From Thamnaconus septentrionalis (Eukaryota > Chordata > Actinopteri > Tetraodontiformes > Monacanthidae): DNA of 64,000 nt. The notes under the pieces were generated by a model that was not told the origin of the DNA, made no database searches, and was given only the letters and a program-made list of their open reading frames with translations. Within the stretch, counting starts at the first letter, position 1; the number at the start of each line of letters is the position of its first letter. Both the position numbers and the translations under genes were made by a program. Of the stretch, positions 36,213 through 49,225 are shown in pieces. The stretch lies in assembly GCA_009823395.1 (NCBI GenBank), contig CM020508.1, forward strand, positions 2,872,015-2,936,014. The letters are read 5' to 3'.

Positions 36213-39145
36213 CCAGCTCCTTTGCGCTCTCTCTCCTCCGTCTCCAGTAGAAATATAAGGCCACACTGAAGGTTCTAAGTGAAAACAACTGGAACTTTGG
36301 TTCTGTATGACTCCTCTTTTTCCATCCCCCCCACTCCCTAGGCACGGAGCGGTCCAGAGGATCCGAGCTGGGCCTCAGAGTTAGCACGCTCCTACTTTAC
36401 TACAGTAAACCACACACACACACACACGCACAACAAAACACACGTCTGTCTACAGACACACGAAACACACAACAGCGCAAACGCACACGTCCCAGCTGAT
36501 GATAACCAGATGTTTTGGATCCTGGTGGTTTCTGCGGTGGTGACGGTCCGAGGTTCGCTCCCTCCTCCGTCGTCGCCCTAGGAGCAGCTTCACTCTCCGC
36601 ATTCGGTTACCTTCGGTCACGCTCACAGAGGAGCCGAGATCGGCGCTCAGACTTTCACCCATTAAAACGACGACGCGCGAAAGGCGGAGACGTATAACTG
36701 GGCGCCGAGGAATTCTGCGATCCGAAGCGGGCGATAAAAATCTGGCGCTGAATGCGTAGTGTACGGCAGAGTGAGGTTGTGTTGAGGTGACGGTGGGAGT
36801 AGACAAAAACCTCTGCTGAATTCTCCCACTCCCAATGTAACATGGAGATAAAGATCAAGTGAGGTGTAAAGACCATGTGAAGAAGATGCTGCAGATAGCA
36901 CCCGATGGTAAAATTTGTGAAGGTTCAAAGAAAAAACTCCAAAAAATTAAATTGTACAAAATAGAAGCTGGATCCTCAACTCTATACATTGCATTAAAAA
37001 TGAAAAACACCTCAAGAACACAGTTTTGGAATACGCAGGTGTGAACACTGACCTGGGGGCTCTGTGGAGGGGGGTCCGTCCACCACGACCAGCGGCTTGG
37101 TCGCCGTCTTGGTGTCCATCATCATCATCATGATGCTGTCCAGGGAGAGAGAGTCGCACGTCTGGCCCGGCTGCAAGCACTGCGGAGGAAAGTAGGAAGG
37201 AAAGACAGAGTTTGAATCTCTCTATGAATATATCGGCGTGACCCCTGGCAAAAACCTTTCACACTCTTTTTTTCTTATCCCGGATGGATAACGCAAATGA
37301 AAAAAAAAAAAATGACGGGATGACATGGATGCTTTACAGTGTTTTTTTCGCCAAGCACTGGGGCCTTCAGACTAACAGGCTCAGGGTCAGCCAGGTTCCA
37401 AATGGCAGCGACTCCTTCGACAAACACCAAACTCACATGACGTGCTTGTTCAGAGATGACGGCTGATGGCTTGTTCAGGAAAAGGAGGGGGAAAAAAAGA
37501 CTGGAAGAAAAAAAAAACCCAGACAAGAGTAAAAGCTGCTGCGTACCGGCGGTAAGCTCTGGCTGCCGTGCGACCTCTTGGAGCACAGCGACATCTCGCA
37601 GTGCAGGAAGAGCAGCGACTTGTTGAACTTGGAGTTGAAGTTGAAGCTGAAGGTTTTCCTCCTGCCGCGGCCACCAGCAGGGAAGTCCCTCTGCGGGTGG
37701 AGCACCACGGAGTCATCCTTGGGACAGACGGTCTCGATGAGCGTGTAGTCCGACACCACGCTGGGGTCCGAGTGGGGCGAGACGAAGCACGACACGATGG
37801 TGAAGCCCAGCAACGGGTCGGTGGCCGTCGACGTGAGCTGAAACAGAGGGGGGGGGTTTAAGCTATTGGTCCAGGAGAGCAAATCCACAGAGTAAGATTC
37901 GAAAATGCGGAAAAAAAAAACAAAAAAAAACGGAAAGACTCCACACGTCCACAATGAAAGCCCTTGGACGTTAAATCTGTCGAGGAGGCCAGAAGGTAAT
38001 TTAATTTGTATGTGAAAAGATCCATCTATGGGTTTGAAAGCCACTTATAGCTCAGCCCTCGTTACCCGTTTGTCATTTTATGGTTGGCAGCTGCTTTTTG
38101 TTAAGAATTAATAAATCGACTGCGCAGCACACATTCAGTCACGGAGACAGCAGTCAAGATTATTGATGATGGATCTTGTCGGACGCAAGCGAAAGATTAA
38201 ACTGGAAGTATAAAAGGAACAAATATACCTCACCTCTTCACGTTACACTTATTAATAGCCTGTGTTCCAGCCTGTCAATAAACTCTCAGAAAGCAAAGAA
38301 ACACTATCTTTGGCTGCTGTTGGTGTGCTAAAACATCCACCCTTGGAAACTGCGACGTCACAAAACCCCAGAATGGTGAAATTAGGCTCTTAAATTGGTA
38401 TAATACACAGCCTTCATTTCAGCGCATAAATATATTTTTAAAAAAAGGCTTTCGATCATTCAATGTGTCACCACTGCTCGTAAAAACATTTGGTTCTTGG
38501 AGTACTTTCCTAATTCAAGTTAAGTACTTTCCTAATTCTCAATCTTCATTTTGTGGGACAGCGACTTATTATTCATGACTGGGGCGAAAAAAAACACACG
38601 TTCATCAGGAGAAATCTCTGTCAGCATCTGGCTCTGCATCCACGCCGTCGTCGCCCGCCGATATTGCCGCAAATCAGCGCTTCAAAGCCTCTTACGAAAC
38701 AAGTCCTCGCCATCCCTTACACGGCCTCCTCCTCCTCCTCCTCCTCCTCCTGCTTCACCACCGCAGTGTTGAGAAACAGGCAGGCGGGGGAGGGGGGTTG
38801 GTGCCTCAAGGCTGGATGTGATATGGACACGTGTGGAGCTGAGATGCAGGAGGCTAGTGAGTGTTTTTTTTTTTAAAACCACGAGAACCTGAAAAAGGCG
38901 AGGGGAGGGGTTCTTGGTGGAAAACTAAACTGCGAGGTTTACCTCCACAAAGACCTGCTGGTTCTGAGACACGGTGTAGAAGTTCTGGCGGGAGGGGCTG
39001 CCAAACGGCAGCGTGTTGTACAGCTCCATGGTGAAGGAGGTGTTCTGGACCGGCGGGATCCCCGGAGCGGGCACAATCCTGGGGAGTGTCTCTGAGCTCT
39101 CCTCCTCCTGCTGCTGCTTCCTCCGCCTGTACGTGCAGTTGAACT

Positions 39146-39183
<38 letters not shown>

Positions 39184-42100
39184 CAAAGGCCAACATAAAC
39201 AACACAGCAGATCTGGCATTGTGTGCACAGGCAAAGCAACCTCGCCAAAGTGCTCGTGTGCGTGAGTGTAACCCCTAAATTGCGTTGCACTCCAAAGCAA
39301 ACACCGTCCGTTCCAGTCAGCCGCTCAGACTCTGCTGCACGACGAGCGGCAGCCTCTCGAAAAATCAGCCGAGCAACCACAGATTAAGCCGTTGTTACAT
39401 CAGGCATTGTTATTATATTATTATATTATTATTATTATTATTATTATTATTAAGGTTTTTTTTTTGCATGTTATGTGTGTATAGCTGTTGAATGCGTATG
39501 TATGTAACATGTGCATTGGTGGTATGGTATGGTATGGTATGAAACAATATGTATTGTAGATACGGTATGGTATGGTATGGTATGGTATAGTATGGCATGG
39601 CATGGTATGGTATGGCATACTTGTAGTAGACATACAGTATATTATAACACAATACCATACCATACTATGCAATACCATGGTATGGTATAGCATTGGAGAG
39701 TATGGTGTGGCATGATATGGTATAGTATAGTATAGTATAGTATAATACGGTATGGTATGGTATAGTATAGTGTAGTATGATACGGTATGGTATAGTATAG
39801 TATAGTATAGTACGGTATGGTATAGTATGGCATGGTATGGTATAGTATAGTACGGTATAGTATAGTATGATACGGTATGGTATAGTATGGTATGGTATAG
39901 CATAGTATAGTATGATACGGTATAGTATAGTATGGTATGGTATGGTATAGCATAGTATAGTTTGACATAGTATAGTATGGTATGGTATGGTATAGTATAT
40001 AGTATGGTATAGTATAGTAAAGTACAGTATAGTATGATATGGTATATGATATAGTATGGTATTGTATGGTATAGTATGGTATAGTATAGTGTGGTATGGT
40101 ACGGTATGGTACACGATGGTTTGGTATTGTATGGTATATCATGGCATGGTATGGTATGGTATGGTATGGTGTTAGGGTTAAACTATGGGGCAGCAAGGAA
40201 AAGACGATGAATGTGAATAAGACCAATGCGTGGGGTGGAAGAGGGAAGGACGTGACAGAATAAAGCAGTTCTGGCAGAGGCCGATGGGGACGGAGGGACA
40301 GATGGCTGCTGCGAAATGGAAAGTATCAGGTCTGTTTCAAAAAAAATCAGACATGACGGCAAGACGGCCAGCTCGCGAAAGCCAGATGAGCCTTTTACGA
40401 GCTCCGAGGGACGGACGGCGGACTGCGTCGTCCAAGTCATGCTGGACCCAGACTGAGACGGACGGAGATGATGGGCGGCGATCCTCCTCACCACCACGGC
40501 CGTCTGGGGCTCTGCCCCCTCTGGCTGTCTCCTCCCCGCCTCCGACGGCTCCCTCGGGAACACCAGGTCTTTGAGCTCCTCCACATCTGCCGGGCCGCCG
40601 CTCCCATCCTTGTGCTCAGCGGGACTGATCAGAACCTGCCATCAGGAAAAAAAATCATAAGGAGAATAATCATTTCCAAGTGTTTACTTTCAACAACAAA
40701 TCTGCTGCCCCTTTTATTTATCGCGTTCAAGAAGAAAAAAAGTGCAAATTGGAATCTCTGAGAAAGAGGCTTTGCCAAAACATTCTGCAATAAAGTCGGA
40801 CTGTGACTAAAGCAAAGGGTCTGGGAGCAAAAAACAAAAAAACCGACACTTCTTATTTCTCACGAGAGCGAAAAACAGAGTGGCGGGAGATCTCGGACAG
40901 ATTGAAGAAGATTTGGATTTAACGAGGCGGCAGAGCGGCTCGGTCACCGCTCGACGTCTGCTGACGGGCCTCCGAGTGTCGCAGCTGAATGAAATCAACG
41001 TGCGACAGGGCAGAGGCAGCGGGAAGCGGCACGCAGAGCAGATTATCCTCGCGGGGACCTCGACAGCGAGAATCCATCTTCCAGCCGGAGGTCGGAGGTT
41101 ATCCCCGCAGCAAAGGGCCAAGACAAAGGACAACCTTGGACTTCGGCCCAGGTTTCAATCTGCCGCGGACAGAAAATCTGTTGTTCCAAAAGTTGCTCGG
41201 CAAAACGATCGGGGCAGGAAGTGATTCATCACTGCTTGTTAGTGAAGAACAGGGCTGAATGAACACATTCCATAATAATTATACTGAAGGATGTCATCTG
41301 CGGTTGTCAGACGGGAGGCTGAGTGCTTCAGTTTTCACCAAAACATAAAAATTAATTTTAGACTGAGAGGAAATACATATACTATCCCTCTTTTTTTGTT
41401 TTTTTTTATTTTTTGAAGAATGACACTGTAGCTTTGGTGCAATTTTAAAATATCATCGTCATCCGAGGTTAGAAGATAAAAACTGTGGAAACTGTTTGGC
41501 TTCTGATTTTCCCATTAGCCCATGGGTGAAATTTGATAACTGGAAAATCTTCAGTCATTTTCCAATGTCACCGTTTTCAGTTTCAGGTCAAATATTTTTT
41601 GTTCCTAATTATTTGGATGTTTATCGAACTCCTCTAATCTCTGAATTCCTGGAAGATGCGGGGGAGGGCGGGAGGTCTCGTCATAGTAAAGAGATAGTAA
41701 CTTGGCCAGGCTATTTCTTATTTACTAGCCTTTGCTTTAAAAGGACACGTGACTGACGGTGTTTGTCGGGGTGTCGGCTGGAATCGGCTGCCCTCGGACA
41801 TACGGTCGGATGAAACCACCGCTGAGGTAACGTTTTGGAGGGCCGAGATCGTGAAGCAACGTCTGACCAACGTCATTGTCGGTTGTGCAAGTTGCGCAAC
41901 TGCTTGTGCGCGGGCCCAAAATCATAGGAAACGTTGCGCTGATGGTTTGCAGACATGTTTTGCCGTACTCACAGAGTTGATGTGCAGAGCCATGGGGCTG
42001 CTGTGCACGGGATAAACTGTGGTCAGGCAGCCGGTCAGCGGCGTCACCAGCGTGTAGTGGGTGGCGTTGACCGTCGCTTTGCATTCTGGGTCTTGGAGGG

Positions 42101-45100
42101 TGAGGTTGGGGTTGGTGAAGCCGTTCGCCTGGGGGAAAATTGAGGGAAAAAAAACAGAAAAAACAGAAAACAGAAAAATAAGCAATACGGTGACGCCGAG
42201 CAGGGAGGGCAAAGAGCTGTTTTCCTTTTCCGCAAAGCAGGAAAAAGCCAAAGTACTTGTGCGAGGCCGACACCATGTCGACGGAGGTCGAGCTCCGGTT
42301 TCTCCAAATGATGACAGTTTTCACCCTGTGATGTGGCGAGCCAAGCGCTGCAGCCGTGTTCAGGTGCCAAACGTTTGATACGTGAGCATGTTTTAAACTT
42401 GTGGGAAACGTGATTACACGGAAAGAAAAAACAAAAAACCCTCAAATCTGTAATTGTGTATGTAACAAACTAAAAGTGATCACACACACACGAACCCACA
42501 GGATAACACAGCGGTTTGTGTTGGCAACGATAAACATCCAGCCGGCCCCTCTGATTGGTCCAGACGTGTGGAATCTTTCTGATGTGTTTTGGGCGTAAGA
42601 CGAGTCGCAATTTTTATTTCTAAGTCAACTAAACTTTGACACACCAATTCAGTGGAAAGAGAGGTGGAGCTCAGATGTGCAAACCTTTCAAATAATGCCA
42701 AAAACATTGGACCAAAATCAATGTAACACATAATGATGATAATGACGATCTATGATCCATAATCACCCGCAGGCTCTCCTTGTTGATGCTGACCACCATC
42801 CTGGACTCCTCGCACTGCACGCTGTGGCCCACGTTCAGGGCGCGCTGGTGCTCCTCGGGCTCCCGGCCCCCCCACGGCCGATCGTCCCGGTGGGAGGGCA
42901 GGGGGAGGGACGGAGGGAAGGGGAAGGGCAGGCTGGAGCGTCGGGAGGCGGCTCCCGGCCGGGAGTGAGGGCCGGAGTCGCGGAGGATGGACAGCTCCGG
43001 AGGGAACATGCTCTCCAGAGGATCCACCACGTCTGCAAGTCACGTGGGAGGGGTGAGACGCAGGTTTTCAAGGGTGAGGCTACACAGGCCAGTGTTGGAG
43101 TCAAGGCCGCACAAACCGAGAGTAAGACATTATCAAGACTAGAGGGGTATCGAGATCAAGACGAAACCAAGACTGTATATATCAAAAAAAAAAGAAAATC
43201 ACAACTAAACAGAACAAATGACCAATATCTTTTTGAATTCTTTTTTTTCCCCTTCTTCAACATTAATGGAACAGCTACATTTCTTTTCAGCAAGCTATCT
43301 TTTAATAATTTTCAATTTAAGAAATTGAATCAAAATCATAAAATTACAAAATGAAAAGAACTTGGAATAATTTAACTGAAAATGATGGCATGCCAAGCAT
43401 GAACAAAATCCATAAAAGCCTTTAATGTCTGCGCTCAACACTAAAAATACACTTGTGTCACTCATGGTGGTTGTGAAAGACCTCAAGGTTCTGCGTGGCT
43501 CAGGGGATGGTTTGGTTAAACAAAAGCTTGTGGTCTTGAGACCAAGACCAATCTCCAGGACAACAACACTAAAACAGGGAATACAGTCACTAAGGAGCGT
43601 CAGGATCGTTTCCGTGCGAGAACGCAGAGGAAACGAGAAGCTGCCTAAATATCTTGTGCGCACAAGCTCGATTATTCACGCTGAACTGAACTTCCTCTAC
43701 CTCTCTATGACATACGGCAGGCTGTTCCTGTAGCTCACCTGGCTCTCTGACTCGAACGTGGAAGTGGTTGGCCACGGGGGTGCCGGTGTAGGACGTGACC
43801 GGGCCGTAGCCGCGCTCTCCCGCCCACTTAATCAAGGCCTGGGGGCCGGAGGGGAGGTCCTGCCTGGGGGACTTCGTGACCTGCACCGAGCCCAAGCCGA
43901 CGGATCCCGAGCTGACGCTGACGGTGTCGGACGCCTGTTCCAACATGAGAAACAGAAGTAGGTAACAAATTGGAACAACAAATTAAAAAAAGAAAGAAAG
44001 AAAAAAAGAGGCCGCATGTTTGAGTAGGCCGCCCTCGGCGATGATTTACTGTTCAGGTATCGGCGTCAAGTATGGTCCTGCGCGCATTCTGTGTCAGGCG
44101 TGAATCATTAGCCCGGGGGAATGAGGTAATGGGCGTGCTGCCGCTCTATCAGCGGCTGGAAAATTGACAAGTGAGTTTTGTTCTTACACAAATTCATGTC
44201 CTGCCCTGCCGCGGGTACCCTCCCTGCGCCGGGGAGGGCGGACTCCCTCTCACGAGCCAATTTGCCAAACGCTGAGAGTCTCTTGAGCAACACCCGGAGA
44301 AAGGAGGGGCTTTGTGAGGCTATCGCATCACATAGCTGGTTGACTCCCTGCTAAACACACACGGTTGCGTAATAATCTCCCCAAAAACCCTGTGCTAGTC
44401 AGGTCAGAGGGATCATATGCATAACTTCCCCTGTTGTTATGGGGCTTCAGCGGCCACGTCTTAAAATCTACCATAACCTCCCGCTGTTGTGTGTACGTAT
44501 CATGTTGTGCTCTAAAATAGACGCTAAATGCGTCTGCAAGAGGAGGGATTCTGGAGTTGTGTCAGTCAAAAGAATGCTGAAGTCCTAATTCTGCAGTTTT
44601 TAGTAATAAAAAAAACAAAATATATAGACTAATAATTACATTTAAAACAAGGCGGCAGGCATTTTAATCGGTCATACGCAGCTAAGCAGTACCCATGCAA
44701 AATCAGTCACATTGTGCTGTTCTGCGAGTGGGCGCACTCACTCACTGACTCTGAGTGACCTACTGTACAGCAGAGAGCAGGCAGCTGTGAAAACACTCCG
44801 TAAGTGCAGCGTCACGACTGCAGCAGTATCAACACTGGGCGCTGACGAAGGCCAGAACCCTCCGCATCACTACGCTGACTGGAGTTAGTACAGCGCCACA
44901 GAGCAGAGGGGCGAACAAACATCCACACATTGTTGGACTCAGCAAAAAACTGTTTCGAAAACGTTGGGAAATACTGGGGCCTGGAAGAGCAGGGTTTGAA
45001 ATTTCCTATGCAAATTGTTGGCGATTGGCCGACGACTATTGTTTAAGTTGTCGGCCAATCACAGTTAGCGCAGTTGAGGCTGAGCGCCAACTTCCTAGCA

Positions 45101-45442
45101 ACAGATACAGGAAGTGGAAGAGACGCACGAGTTGTGCTGTCTGCAGGAAATGCGCCACTGAGAGGTGTGTCTAACGTGTCGTAACGTGTAATAACATGTA
45201 ATAACGCGAGATAGAGGCAGAACGACAATGGGGTGGGGAAAGTGGGAAAATGTTGTGTTTCTTATCTGTCATGCTAATACAATTTGCCGCTGGATCTCGG
45301 AGGCTCTGGGTCACATGATCTGAGAGCTAAATTTGAAAAAGTGGGTTCCATCCAATCAACAAAGAGGATCTTTCGCCAGTGGTGCAAAAGTCAAATGACC
45401 AAGAAGAAAGAAAGACACAGAGGTGCTGACGGTGACAGTGAC

Positions 45443-45476
<34 letters not shown>

Positions 45477-45897
45477 TCACCAGATTAAAGACACCCCCGT
45501 GATACCTACCACCACGTCCAGCTTGCCCACCAAGCCGCGCGCCTTGATGACCCAGTTGACCGACTTGGCGCACTTGAGCAGCAGGACGACGTTGCGGTGC
45601 AGGAGAGCGTCGTCCTCCAGAGGCTGCAGCTCCACAATGACGTCCACCTGGAAGGCGCTGCAGAGGAAGACGAAAGCCGCTGGCGTGAAACAGGAGTCCA
45701 CGATGTGACTGTGACGTGAGGGGTCTGCTTTGTGTCACCGTGCCCACTCAACTGTGGCCGAGCAATTAAAAAAAAATATATATATCTATGTGGAGACGGT
45801 CCTAGAGAAAAAGCAGGCACATGCGCGACAGTCCAGATAAGGATGGGGGGGAGACGCAGGACCTGGTGCTGTTCTGCTTGTGCAGAACAATAACTCC

Positions 45898-45946
<49 letters not shown>

Positions 45947-48900
45947 GATCTCGCAAAACATGAACTCCTCAGACCCAGTTCTGAAATATGTCTCTCGAAA
46001 GAACACCACTGAGAGAGAGCGCACTCCCCGCTAAACCCAACCCCAACCCCCCCCAACATCTGTCTCCATCCAAAACAAACTTCAACAGAGATGGGTTAGA
46101 GCGTCTCACCCTCCAAAATAAACCAATGACGCCGTGCTTTCCCAGCCTCGGCCAGCTCACCTGCTGGAGTTGGGAGCCTGCAGCTCCACGATGTGGACCT
46201 CTCGATCCCTGTCAGGCCCGGACAGGACGCAGCCCTTGGAGGCCTGAGGCTCCACGTAGCTGCCCAGGTAGTTGAGAGACAGGAACTTGGTGTCGATCCG
46301 GCAGGTGTCGGAGAAGACGGGATCTGGAAGAGAAGACAACACGCTCGTGTTTTTGCTTTTCTTTCCCAAAGAGTTTTTCCAGGTTCGAGGCACGAGGTCA
46401 GTTGGAGGAAACGGCACCCCCCTGTGTCTTGGAGGAACTTAATGTCCTGGCATTGTCGGGAGTTTGCTTTGACCCAGCTGTTTGCAGTGGAGGAACAGCT
46501 CTCCCCCTGCTTACATCATCAAACATCCCAGCAGCTGGTACGTCAGCCTCACCAGGACGAGGTTTAGCGCTTCGCTCGGCGCAACCTGTCTCCTATTTAG
46601 AGCTGTTTATCTTTCGGTTTTATGTAGAAAAACAAAGTCATTGAATATTTTTTTTTGCAACCAAAACAGGATAAAAATATTCATAAACACTTTCACTGAG
46701 AAGCGTCTTCTTTCTTTTGTGCAACTGTGCACAATTTTTGTTAACGGAGCAGAAACCCTCTGTCAGAAGATGAAAAGTGAACACGAGCTGCTTCCTTATT
46801 TGGCAAACCGGAGGCTCAGTTCGAGTGTAAGGGAACCCCGCTGCTCGTGAACCACGGCCGGCGATGCAAAGGAGACGAAGAAGGAGATGGAGACGACGCA
46901 CGCGCTCTCCCGTCTTGACGTAAAACGCGGTGGCACTCTGGGCGCTGGCCAGGCTGCGTCCCCTCCAAGGAGGAGTGGCTGCAGCGATAGAATTTGAAAC
47001 AGAGCTCACCGCCCGCCACCCTTCACACTCCCTTTTTTATTTCCCTCTCCGGATGTGAGCTTTGTGTCGGGTTCATGTTGTTAAAGAGACGCGTGAAGAG
47101 AGGTGACCCCTCGGCCCCCCAACACTGTCAAAACCCTCGTGAATTGACGTCTCCCGTTCCTCGGCTGAGATCACCAGGAATGTCAGCCAGAGTGAGTCGC
47201 TATTAATCTGTTTGCTTTTCTGGGCCTCTTCGCACTTTCTGAGGCTGCCACGGCTCAGAGTTGTACCATTTAACGGCGTGAACCGCTGCCTCCCTGCCTC
47301 CTTCCAAAAAAACTTTTTCTTTTCCTCGAGCGCCTCTCGTAAAAATAAATAAATAAAACTCCAGCAGGGCCCCCCCAGTAGCCCCACCCCCACCCCACCC
47401 CACCCCAAAACACAAAAGCTACGAGAAGTTATGGGAGCTAAAAGGGAACGGGGAGGCGTGCCCCGGGGCCTGCTGCTATGTTGGGAATTTTGGGAATCTC
47501 GTACACACCTTCTCCCACTTTGATGTAGATATCCTGAGTAGTCATCAGCTCAGAGAAGGAGGTGACTGCCCTGTACTTCTTCTGGGCCCAGTTGAGGAGG
47601 TGCTCGTTGCCATGGGGGAGCGTTTCCTGCTGGATCTGGCAGACGAGGGAGAAGTTTCCCGGCTGAAAGTGGACCTCCGAGCCCTCCGGTACCTGCAGGG
47701 CGGAGGGAGGAGAGGGAAGGCGGAGAGGGGTTAGAGGACAAGAGATCTGCTGAGACGGCGCTTCTCTCGGGTCGGAAGGAAAACATTGTTGCACATCTCA
47801 TCAAGGAATCTGAGGAGGGAGAGAAAACAGGCGTTCCGTCGGTGGGAAGACAAGCTGGTCGGAACTGGACAGAATCAAGAGGAGATTGTGTAGGTTTTGT
47901 TTTTTTCTTACAAAACAAATTTTCATTTTATACAAACTTAAATAATTTCTCAAAACAAGAGTAAAACCAAATTATTAATGTGTAAAGAAATACCCATTAT
48001 GTATTTTACAGCACATATCTCGATACAATATGATGTCTGGCCAGATTTTACACAGTGTCATAAGGAGCATGTCTGTTTCAAATTGCAAGGAAGACCAAGA
48101 GAATAGACACAAATCCTAGTGGAGGGGCCACCGGCAAATATAAACAGGATGTGGGTTTTTATTTAACATTAAGTATGTCTTTGCACCTCAAACATCAATA
48201 CCAAAAACTCTTGACGTCTCGACAGTCCCAAAAAAGGGCCAAATTAAGGGAGAATGCAGCAGAAAGTCGAGGAAGTGCTGATTTGCAATCGACAGGAAGT
48301 GCTGATTTGCTTTTTTTTTTTTTTTTTCAGATGGGGAAAGCGTCCGAGGCCAGTTGGGGGGCGGGGCCACCTCTTTGACATTCTAATGGCGCTCAGGCCG
48401 CACGCTTCATTTCAGCCCAGCGATAAACAGTCGCATGTGCTATAAAAACTCCACCGAAGGAAAAGAAATGAAAACACTAAATGAGCGCCGGCGCTCGGTC
48501 CCCACAGCCGACCTCGCTTTATTGTCGGCGCTTGTTTTTCCTTCCTCCCTCGCTGTGATATCCATATGCACGAGCTGTGATGTTGCTGGCAGGCACAATT
48601 AAAACATTACATCCATATGGCTCCCCAGCGCGATGCGCAAACACCGCTTGCTTGGTGATGACGTTACGATCCCGTCCCGAGAAATCGCACTCGTATTATT
48701 GTTGATAAAAGCGTTTAGCTATTCCTTCGTGGTGTCGTGTTTTTCTTTTTTTTTCTTGCAGACTTAACAATTTAAGCCTCCTCATAAGGAACATCTGTCT
48801 GACCCCTGGATGTTCCTCTTCGACGTTCCTGGCACTGTCACCGGGAGCGCTAAATCACCAGGGGGTCCAGGACTCTGTCGAAGAATTTGTCGAATTTTTA

Positions 48901-49181
48901 TTTTTAAAAGTTTTCACAATCGAAAGAGGGGGGGGGGGGACAGAGAAGAGGGCCAGAGCGGTGGAGGAGGGGCTGCCCTGTTTGCTGCAAAAACGTTGCA
49001 GAGCTCAGCAGAGTTTATCAGTTTAATTGCGGGAATATGGCTGTAATTAGTCGCAAAGAATTAGAGGGGAGAGAGCCTGAAAGCCAAATTAGCTCCAGGC
49101 CTTGCAGAGCAGCGAAAACCTCAGGAATCCGAGACGGGGAAGTGAGTGAGGCACCCACCAAGGGCTTTAACTAACTCTCAC

Positions 49182-49225
<44 letters not shown>

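Larger units (their letters stand above)
39144..40491 (-). other. tgfbr3 intron, mostly satellite
   Basis: 1.35 kb, of which about 0.65 kb is a pentanucleotide satellite. It also holds (TTA)n at 39413-39452 and the GA tract next to exon I. Confidence 0.85.

Noticed and set aside
39421..40226. Minus-strand ORFs of 149-194 codons rich in Tyr-His-Thr-Ile-Pro
   Set aside because: They are translations of the pentanucleotide satellite.
45023..45061. Inverted pair GATTGGCCGAC/GTCGGCCAATC
   Set aside because: Short arms and no mobile-element borders found. Not enough to call.
45501..45508. Alternative exon D donor four bases further in (GTATCA)
   Set aside because: It would put exon E out of the betaglycan frame. 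The GTAGGT site keeps it.
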